A stretch of 5,860 bases of DNA from assembly GCA_021203665.1 (NCBI GenBank), contig JAJQAT010000187.1:1-5860 (forward strand), given 5' to 3'. Shown piece by piece: positions 1 through 3,206 of this stretch (position 1 is the stretch's first letter; the number at the start of each line of letters is the position of its first letter). This DNA comes from Bacillota bacterium. GTDB taxonomy: Bacteria; Bacillota; Clostridia; UBA1381. Under the pieces are notes generated by a model. It had not been told where the DNA came from and did no database searches. It saw only the letters and a list, made by a program, of their open reading frames with translations. A program made the translations under genes and the position numbers.

Positions 1-799
1 GCCAAAGGAAATGCTGCCGATTGTGGATAAGCCCACCATACAGTACATTGTCGAGGAGGCTGTAAGCGCCGGAATCAAGGATTTGCTTATAATAACCTCG
101 CGCGGCAAGGACGCGCTTGTGAATCATTTTGACAAGGCGTATGAGCTTGAGGCGGTGCTTGAGCGCGACGGCAAGGACGAGATGCTCAGAGCCGTCAGAG
201 AGGTTTCCGATAAAATAAACGTTCATTTTATACGTCAGCGTGAGCAGAAGGGTTTGGGACACGCGGTGCTTTGCGCGAAAAGCTTTGTCGGAAACGAGCC
301 GTTCGCCGTAATGCTCGGCGATGATGTGGTTGTGTCCGAAAAGCCGTGTATAGGTCAGCTTACGGAGCAGTATGAAAGGTACGGAGCGACTGTTTTGGGC
401 GTGCAAAGGGTAGGCATGGAGCAGGTTTCAAAGTACGGAATTGTGGACTGCGAAAATGTAGAGGGAAGAATGTACGCTCTAAAGGGAATGGTTGAAAAAC
501 CGAAAAAAGAGGACGCGCCCTCGGATATTGCCGTGCTCGGAAGATACGTCATAACGCCGGCTATATTTGACTGTCTTGAAAGAACGCCGAAAGGAGCCGG
601 CGGCGAAATACAGCTCACCGACGCGCTTGTTATGCTTTCCGAGTACGAAAAAATCTACGCTTATGATTTTGTCGGCAAACGCTACGATATAGGCAGCAAA
701 CAGGGATTTTTGCGCGCAACGGTGGACTTCGCGCTTGCAAGAGAGGATTTGAAGGACGAATTTTCCGAATATCTTAGGGAAATCGTAAAAACAATGTGA
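1..799 (+). CDS. galU: UTP-glucose-1-phosphate uridylyltransferase, 5' truncated by the window
   Basis: Makes UDP-glucose from UTP and glucose-1-phosphate in the cytoplasm, supplying envelope polysaccharide and glycolipid synthesis. The frame is open from base 2 and reads PKEMLPIVDKPTIQ, the family's conserved segment just after the GxGTRxLPxTK nucleotide-binding loop. The ATG at 11 is therefore internal, and roughly 20-25 N-terminal residues lie upstream of the window. Other family motifs are visible: GHAVLCAK followed by MLGDD (bases 311-325), VEKP (about 491-502), GGEIQLTDAL (599-628, which holds the acidic metal-binding region) and GKRYDIGSKQG (673-705). About 265 residues are present, so the whole protein would be near the usual 290. 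It ends in TGA at 797-799. No T-rich terminator follows, only repeat hairpins from 814 on. The Bacillus name would be gtaB. The paralogous glucose-1-phosphate thymidylyltransferase family is unlikely given the PKEMLPIVDKP and EIQLTDAL signatures. Confidence 0.95.
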   Translation, partial: PKEMLPIVDKPTIQYIVEEAVSAGIKDLLIITSRGKDALVNHFDKAYELEAVLERDGKDEMLRAVREVSDKINVHFIRQREQKGLGHAVLCAKSFVGNEPFAVMLGDDVVVSEKPCIGQLTEQYERYGATVLGVQRVGMEQVSKYGIVDCENVEGRMYALKGMVEKPKKEDAPSDIAVLGRYVITPAIFDCLERTPKGAGGEIQLTDALVMLSEYEKIYAYDFVGKRYDIGSKQGFLRATVDFALAREDLKDEFSEYLREIVKTM

Positions 800-813
800 G
801 GAATAAAATTTGC

Positions 814-834
814 GGGCGACCGCAAGGGTCGCCC
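814..834. repeat. Short perfect hairpin repeat (GGGCGACC/GGTCGCCC)
   Basis: An 8-bp perfect stem, GGGCGACC (814-821) and GGTCGCCC (827-834), with a 5-base loop. It starts 14 bp after the galU stop codon. The following bases are CTACGAGG rather than a T-run, so it is not a standard intrinsic terminator, although it could slow polymerase or protect the galU mRNA 3' end. The phrase CCCCTACGAG recurs at 903-912, and variants occur near 1371 and 5806, which marks it as part of a dispersed repeat vocabulary. Confidence 0.7.
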
Positions 835-865
835 CTACGAGGCGTGCTTGTCGGATGTGGTTGCA

Positions 866-907
866 GGGGCGGGCATTGCCCGAGAGCGGGCGCCCAATGG
901 GTGCCCC
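866..907. repeat. Imperfect three-part palindrome
   Basis: Nested complementary segments: GGGGC (866-870) with GCCCC (903-907), CATTG (874-878) with CAATG (895-899), and CCCG (879-882) with CGGG (887-890) around an AGAG loop. It is followed by CTACGAG, as is the hairpin at 814-834, so the two are probably related repeat units in tandem. No protein-coding or terminator signal was seen. Confidence 0.5.
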
Positions 908-934
908 TACGAGATGAGTTTGCGGCGTGCGTGA

Positions 935-987
935 GCCTCCCTTGTTAAAGGGAGGTGGCATTTGCAAAGCAAATGACGGAGGGATTC
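935..987 (+). repeat. Hairpin repeat module, copy 1 (uninterrupted)
   Basis: Two hairpins in a row. CCTCCCTT (936-943) pairs with AAGGGAGG (948-955), and CATTTGC (959-965) pairs with GCAAATG (969-975). The unit closes with GACGGAGGGATTC (975-987). The outer parts recur at 1391-1450 in reverse orientation while the central hairpin is different. There is no ORF with codon character; long frames across it are repeat-driven. Confidence 0.75.
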
Positions 988-1005
988 TTTCGGCAAACTT
1001 GAATA

Positions 1006-1111
1006 GGAATCCCTCAGTCACTTCGTGACAGCTTTTTTGCTACGGCTACGAGCAAAGCTCTACGCCTACGATTTGCTTTGCAAATCGTTCACCTTTAGAC
1101 AAGGGAGCCTT
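1006..1111 (-). repeat. Hairpin repeat module, copy 2, interrupted by a 38-bp-core element
   Basis: Read in reverse it begins with AAGGCTCCCTTGTCTAAA (complement of about 1094-1111) and ends with the arm GAGGGATTCC. Its own hairpin is GTCAC/GTGAC (1017-1021 with 1025-1029). Between base 1034 and about 1092 it carries a separate element: an invariant 38-bp core (1039-1076) followed by an inverted repeat, CGATTTGC with GCAAATCG (1069-1076, 1080-1087). The uninterrupted module (compare 1161-1206) lacks this segment, so one repeat appears nested inside another. Confidence 0.65.
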
Positions 1112-1160
1112 GCATAGCGTTGCCGGATTTACAAGGCATAGCCGGAAGTACTGCGGAAAA

Positions 1161-1206
1161 CCCCTCAGTCAGCTACGCTGACAGCTCCCCTCGTAGGGGA
1201 GCCTTG
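1161..1206 (-). repeat. Hairpin repeat module, copy 3
   Basis: Two perfect stems: GTCAGC (1168-1173) with GCTGAC (1177-1182), and GCTCCCC (1184-1190) with GGGGAGC (1196-1202). It follows the same plan as the modules at 935-987 and 1391-1450, with different but still fully paired stem sequences. No terminator T-run follows directly. Confidence 0.65.
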
Positions 1207-1244
1207 TCACAGCCGAAAGCGCGGCTTTATTTTTCATGCGGCGC

Positions 1245-1331
1245 AATCCCTCATCCGTCGGCTCCGTCGACACCTTTTTGGCTACGGCTACGAGCAAAGC
1301 TCTACGCCTACGATTTGCAACGCAAATCGTT
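1245..1331 (-). repeat. Hairpin module with inserted 38-bp-core element, copy B
   Basis: Starts with the arm AATCCCTCATCCGTCGGCTC and a GTCGG/CCGTCGAC-type hairpin, then carries the invariant 38-bp core (1281-1318) and an inverted repeat around GCAAATCG. Bases 1245-1318 match the reverse complement of 5557-5630 with a single difference. The two copies are therefore in opposite orientation, about 4.3 kb apart, on either side of the xre, yfcE and spoIIE genes. Confidence 0.75.
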
Positions 1332-1341
1332 ACGTGTCATC

Positions 1342-1372
1342 GAGGTGAGTTTGCGGCGTGCGTGAGCCTCCC
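1342..1372 (+). repeat. 31-bp direct repeat of 911-941
   Basis: Bases 1342-1372 repeat 911-941 with one difference (914 versus 1345), at a spacing of 431 bp. Each copy contains GTTTGCGGCGTGCGTGAG and leads into CCTCCC. The intervening 400 bp is entirely repeat material. This could reflect duplication of a repeat block or a conserved junction sequence of the family. Confidence 0.7.
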
Positions 1373-1390
1373 CTACGAGGGGCGAATAAG

Positions 1391-1450
1391 GAATCCCTCC
1401 GTCACGCCGCTTTTGGCGGCGCGCCACCTCCCTTTAGACAAGGGAGGCTT
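1391..1450 (-). repeat. Hairpin repeat module, copy 4 (uninterrupted)
   Basis: The inverted counterpart of 935-987. It has GAATCCCTCCGTC (1391-1403), a central GCCGC/GGCGGC hairpin (1406-1420), then CCTCCCTT (1427-1434) paired with AAGGGAGG (1440-1447). The arms match copy 1, but the central hairpin sequence is completely different and still self-complementary. Bases 1451-1528, between this module and the xre gene stop, hold no feature I can support. Confidence 0.75.
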
Positions 1451-1528
1451 GCAGAGCACAAACGGAAATGCGGGTTTTCATATAGCTCAATTTCATTTAA
1501 ATATTTGTTTTTCCCGCAAAAATAATTG

Positions 1529-1765
1529 TTAATCTTCATAATTAATCCTGCTTTTCGGATACGGCGCGATTTCGTCCGTTCTGCCTGTCAGGTAATCAAG
1601 ACTTGTTTCATATAAATCTGCTAATTTACACAACGCCCAAAGAGGAATGTTTCTTTTTCCGCGCTCGTATTTTGAATAGTCGGATTGGTCGCAGCATAGA
1701 TATTCCGCGATAAAGCTTTGCGTGTAATCATTGTCCTCGCGCAGGTCTTTTATTCTTAAATACAT
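1529..1765 (-). CDS. Small XRE-family (Cro/C1-type) DNA-binding regulator
   Basis: A 78-residue protein that is almost entirely one XRE helix-turn-helix domain. The HTH core lies at about residues 15-36 (TQSFIAEYLCCDQSDYSKYE, then RG), followed by the usual NIPLWALCKLADLYETSLDYLTG continuation. No ligand-binding or membrane domain is present. The tail ends in a short charged stretch. ATG is at 1763-1765 (complement); the upstream sequence GAGTG is only a weak Shine-Dalgarno match. It starts 9 bp after the stop of the other xre gene, which points to co-transcription and perhaps coupled translation. Its partner or target is unknown; self-regulation is the usual role for such small repressors. 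The sequence is typical of stand-alone clostridial XRE regulators. No clear terminator was found downstream: AT-rich sequence, then repeats. Confidence 0.88.
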   Translation of the reverse strand: MYLRIKDLREDNDYTQSFIAEYLCCDQSDYSKYERGKRNIPLWALCKLADLYETSLDYLTGRTDEIAPYPKSRINYED

Positions 1766-1774
1766 ACTATCACT

Positions 1775-2098
1775 CTATTCCATATATGACAGCATAGCGT
1801 CTATAACGGTAGTCACCTCGGCGAGTCTTTCGGGTGACAGCCTTTTTAATTTTGCCGAAAGCTCGTCCAAAACAATATCTTGCGATGCGGCGACGGTACC
1901 CGCGAGAAGATAATCGGCACTGCACTCCAAAACATTAAGCATTTTAACAAAGGTGGTAAAGCTGGGAACTCGTTTGCCGCCCTCTATTTGTCTGATGTAC
2001 GTGACCGACAAATCCGCTTTTTCGGCGAATTGCTCACCTGTAAGGTGCTGTTCCATTCGTACTTGCTGTAAACGTCTGCCAAATTTCTTTCTATCCAT
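1775..2098 (-). CDS. XRE-family transcriptional regulator with C-terminal helical tail
   Basis: A 107-residue protein. An XRE HTH domain occupies about residues 6-62; the HTH itself is near 20-41 (LTGEQFAEKADLSVTYIRQ, then IEGGKRVPS). It continues into LECSADYLLAGT and a C-terminal helix (about residues 76-107, LDELSAKLKRLSPERLAEV) of a kind that may mediate dimerisation. I chose the ATG at 2096-2098 (complement) because a perfect GGAGG at 2104-2108 lies 5 bases upstream. The in-frame ATG at 2108-2110 overlaps that Shine-Dalgarno sequence and is an unlikely start. The stop is TAG at 1775-1777. It is the first gene of a likely two-gene regulator operon. The upstream region holds palindromes that are good operator candidates. 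The two regulators are not close copies of each other, so this is not a recent duplication. Confidence 0.9.
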   Translation of the reverse strand: MDRKKFGRRLQQVRMEQHLTGEQFAEKADLSVTYIRQIEGGKRVPSFTTFVKMLNVLECSADYLLAGTVAASQDIVLDELSAKLKRLSPERLAEVTTVIDAMLSYME

Positions 2099-2103
2099 AA
2101 CTA

Positions 2104-2108
2104 CCTCC
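2104..2108 (-). promoter_or_regulatory. Ribosome binding site deciding the xre start
   Basis: A perfect GGAGG on the minus strand, 5 bases before the ATG at 2098. The longer reading begins inside this motif, so the site supports the 107-residue form. Confidence 0.8.
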
Positions 2109-2146
2109 ATAAAAATAAACTAACAATTTATTAGTATGCAAATAGT

Positions 2147-2162
2147 TTACATTAATGTGTAA
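2147..2162. promoter_or_regulatory. Operator-like palindrome 1 (TTACA-N6-TGTAA, core CATTAATG)
   Basis: TTACA (2147-2151) and TGTAA (2158-2162) flank TTAATG, and the inner ten bases ACATTAATGT (2149-2158) are perfectly symmetrical. It lies about 50 bp upstream of the xre start, in a stretch where the xre promoter or leader must be. The same 8-base core recurs in the palindrome at 2184-2197, with centres 37 bp apart. Binding by the neighbouring XRE proteins is inferred. Confidence 0.5.
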
Positions 2163-2183
2163 TATTAAAAAAATAAGCTCATA

Positions 2184-2197
2184 GTTCATTAATGAAC
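2184..2197. promoter_or_regulatory. Operator-like palindrome 2 (14-bp perfect dyad)
   Basis: GTTCATTAATGAAC is a perfect 14-bp dyad containing the same CATTAATG core as the site at 2147-2162. Directly adjoining it, at 2177-2184, is the half-site GCTCATAG, which also occurs at 2265-2272 beside the plus-strand promoter. A dyad of this size is typical of small dimeric XRE repressors. No confident minus-strand sigma-A promoter could be placed; the candidates are weak (for example TTATAAT in reverse near 2232-2238). Confidence 0.55.
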
Positions 2198-2251
2198 AAA
2201 TGGCACAAAAACATTTGGTTATTTTTGGTTAATTATAAGTGAAAATTCCTC

Positions 2252-2280
2252 TTGAAAAATATATGCTCATAGACTATAAT
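2252..2280 (+). promoter_or_regulatory. Sigma-A-type promoter with no ORF downstream
   Basis: TTGAAA (2252-2257) and TATAAT (2275-2280) are separated by exactly 17 bp, which is near consensus. The start of transcription would be around 2287. It points right, away from the xre operon and toward the 3' end of yfcE. No credible ORF starts in the next 250 bases, so it may drive a non-coding transcript. Confidence 0.65.
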
Positions 2281-2295
2281 GTTGCTATAAGCATA
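2262..2295. promoter_or_regulatory. Inverted repeat straddling the -10 box (candidate operator)
   Basis: TATGCTCATAG (2262-2272) and CTATAAGCATA (2285-2295) are inverted copies with one mismatch. The 12-bp spacer contains the TATAAT box at 2275-2280. A protein bound here would cover the -10 element and start site. The half-site GCT(C/T)ATAG appears a third time at 2177-2184, near the xre operator-like dyad, suggesting a shared regulator. Confidence 0.5.
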
Positions 2296-2446
2296 CATAA
2301 AAACAGGACGGCATATCCTACTAATCGGATATACCGTCCCGTACCATCTAAAAAACCCATTGAGAGGGCGTAATTATTATAAATAATTTAAAAACCGCGG
2401 GCAATACGGCGCGAAAAATTTCAGCGCGCCGCGCCGCGGTTTTAGC
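2287..2446 (+). ncRNA. Candidate small non-coding RNA
   Basis: A transcript from the promoter at 2252-2280 would begin near 2287. Close to its 5' end lies a hairpin of 12 pairs with one C-A mismatch: GGACGG (2306-2311) with CCGTCC (2334-2339), and ATATCC (2313-2318) with GGATAT (2327-2332), around an 8-base loop TACTAATC. An AT-rich linker follows, then a GC-rich hairpin with TTTT (2391-2443) that could end it at about 157 nt; otherwise it would run to the terminator at 2502-2541. I recognise no known RNA family. It could instead be a leader without a gene, or a DNA repeat that happens to follow a promoter. Transcription is inferred. Confidence 0.35.
2391..2443. terminator. GC-rich branched hairpin with flanking A/T runs
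   Basis: AAAACCGCGG (2391-2400) pairs perfectly with CCGCGGTTTT (2434-2443). Inside, GGCGCG (2408-2413) pairs with CGCGCC (2425-2430). The A-run on the left and T-run on the right give it terminator character in both directions, though the T-run is only four bases. It is the best candidate end of the transcript from 2287. Confidence 0.5.
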
Positions 2447-2501
2447 GAATTGTGTCGCTCGGCGCGCCCGAAAGCGTCTTGACGACTGCGTTCGTAAAAA
2501 T

Positions 2502-2541
2502 AATGTCACATATTTTCGATAAGCGCGAAATATGTGACATT
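2502..2541. terminator. Bidirectional intrinsic terminator of yfcE
   Basis: AATGTCACATATTT (2502-2515) and AAATATGTGACATT (2528-2541) form a perfect 14-bp stem with a 12-base loop. On the minus strand it is followed by TATTTTTACG and lies about 28 bp past the yfcE stop. On the plus strand it is followed by TTT. It therefore ends yfcE and can also stop any rightward transcript coming from 2252-2280. Confidence 0.8.
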
Positions 2542-2569
2542 TTTGTTGACATTTAATAAGGAAGCTTTT

Positions 2570-3043
2570 TTACGTCAGCTTAAGAATTTGTGTTTTAACC
2601 TTGCCCTTTTCGATTTCCGCGACGGCATAGGTGCGCGAAAAACGTATGCTTCCGGGATTGAGCACAATGGCTTTGCCGTCATATCCCGAATAGGGAATAT
2701 GCGTGTGACCGAACACAATAAGGTCGGGATTCGCGCTCCGCGCGGCGTCGCAGAGCGTTCTGTAGCTCGATTCGTATTTGACACGCTGCTCGTGCCCGTG
2801 GGTTATATATATCCTCGCGCCGTCTATGATAACCGTCATATGCGCGGGAGCGCGGGACAAAAGGTCATTATTGCCCTTCACATAATATATGGGTATATTC
2901 GGATAAATAAATTCCAAATCCTCCGCGTCGCGCGTGTAATCGCCCGCGTGTATTATCGCGTCAACCTTGTCGGCGTCGTTCATCACGCGCAGACAGCTGT
3001 CGGTATATCCGTGTGTGTCGGAAAAAATCAGGATTTTCTTCAT
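2570..3043 (-). CDS. yfcE: YfcE/MJ0936-family metallophosphoesterase
   Basis: A 157-residue cytoplasmic calcineurin-like phosphoesterase of the small YfcE/MJ0936 type, which hydrolyses phosphodiesters with a two-metal centre; the physiological substrate of these proteins is generally not settled. All metal-binding motifs are present in order: SDTHG (residues 8-12, D9 and H11), GD (34-35), GNND (57-60), THGH (81-84) and GHTH (112-115), followed by the conserved NPGS (129-132). The length is normal for the family, with no signal peptide or membrane segment. The ATG at 3041-3043 (complement) has AAGGA at 3052-3056, 8 bases upstream. The stop is TAA at 2570-2572, and a strong terminator follows. 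It is monocistronic, has its own sigma-A promoter at 3082-3111, and is divergent from spoIIE. The symbol is by family resemblance only. Confidence 0.92.
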   Translation of the reverse strand: MKKILIFSDTHGYTDSCLRVMNDADKVDAIIHAGDYTRDAEDLEFIYPNIPIYYVKGNNDLLSRAPAHMTVIIDGARIYITHGHEQRVKYESSYRTLCDAARSANPDLIVFGHTHIPYSGYDGKAIVLNPGSIRFSRTYAVAEIEKGKVKTQILKLT

Positions 3044-3081
3044 ATTTGAGTTCCTTTCGGTAGGTATACAATTAATATATA

Positions 3082-3111
3082 ATTATACCACACAAGCGCG
3101 TATTTTGTCAA
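3082..3111 (-). promoter_or_regulatory. Sigma-A promoter of yfcE
   Basis: Read on the minus strand: TTGACA (complement of 3106-3111), an 18-bp spacer, then TATAAT (complement of 3082-3087), with a TGG extension giving an extended -10. Both hexamers are perfect. The start would be near 3075, leaving a leader of about 32 nt. The -35 hexamer overlaps a TGTCAAA sequence on the plus strand that resembles a Spo0A box. Confidence 0.8.
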
Positions 3112-3159
3112 AGTCCGCCGTCGAAAAATTTTAGCATTTTGACAACAGAAAATGACAAA
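3103..3159 (+). promoter_or_regulatory. Cluster of Spo0A-box-like sequences
   Basis: Four plus-strand heptamers resemble the Spo0A box TGNCGAA: TGTCAAA (3106-3112), CGTCGAA (3119-3125), TGACAAC (3140-3146) and TGACAAA (3153-3159). Counting the six fixed positions, they match at 5, 5, 4 and 5. Their starts are spaced 13, 21 and 13 bp, so they form two similar pairs. The first coincides with the yfcE -35 box and the last overlaps the -35-like hexamer of spoIIE. None is a perfect consensus and AT-rich DNA gives such matches by chance, so binding is an inference supported mainly by the known Spo0A control of spoIIE. Confidence 0.4.
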
Positions 3160-3184
3160 ATATTCCATATATAAGTGGTATAAT
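3152..3184 (+). promoter_or_regulatory. spoIIE promoter with 21-bp spacing
   Basis: TATAAT (3179-3184), preceded by TGG to give an extended -10, lies 21 bp after ATGACA (3152-3157), a 5/6 match to TTGACA. Such long spacing is a known property of Spo0A-activated sigma-A promoters, including Bacillus subtilis spoIIE. At the normal 17-bp spacing there is no -35 match (CAAAAT). A perfect TTGACA at 3139-3144 is too far away (34 bp). The predicted start is near 3191, leaving a leader of only about 16 nt. Confidence 0.65.
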
Positions 3185-3192
3185 GCTATACA

Positions 3193-3197
3193 GGAGG
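3193..3197 (+). promoter_or_regulatory. Ribosome binding site of spoIIE
   Basis: GGAGG, 9 bases before the ATG at 3207. The earlier in-frame ATG at 3183 overlaps the TATAAT box and has no such site, so it is not the start. The motif would sit almost at the mRNA 5' end. Confidence 0.85.
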
Positions 3198-3206
3198 AAT
3201 ACGGAT

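Noticed and set aside
814..955. Hairpins after galU as intrinsic terminators
   Set aside because: The stems are strong but none is followed by a T-run, and the same sequences recur away from gene ends, so they fit a repeat family better.
479..1021. A 180-codon open frame on the minus strand
   Set aside because: Half lies antisense to galU and the rest is repeat sequence; there is no ribosome binding site and no family resemblance.
1211..1235. AGCCG/CGGCT stem followed by TTTATTTTT as a terminator
   Set aside because: The stem is only 5 bp and there is no gene immediately upstream that needs it; too weak to list.
935..1450. CRISPR array
   Set aside because: The repeats vary in length and orientation, are themselves palindromic, and there are no uniform spacers or cas genes.
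1120..1532. Two open frames on the plus strand (1120-1365 and 1236-1532)
   Set aside because: They run across the hairpin modules and translate repeat sequence. They have no Shine-Dalgarno site, no recognisable domain and low-complexity composition.
2108..2110. Earlier ATG for the 107-residue xre gene
   Set aside because: It overlaps the perfect GGAGG that serves the ATG at 2096-2098.
2503..2556. 17-codon ORF starting at the ATG at 2503
   Set aside because: It lies across the bidirectional terminator stem and has no Shine-Dalgarno sequence.
2534..3049. A 171-codon plus-strand frame
   Set aside because: It is antisense to yfcE, whose metallophosphoesterase motifs are complete on the other strand, and it starts inside the terminator hairpin.
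3183..3206. Earlier in-frame ATG for spoIIE
   Set aside because: It overlaps the TATAAT box and lies before the GGAGG, so it would not be in the mRNA; the ATG at 3207 is favoured.
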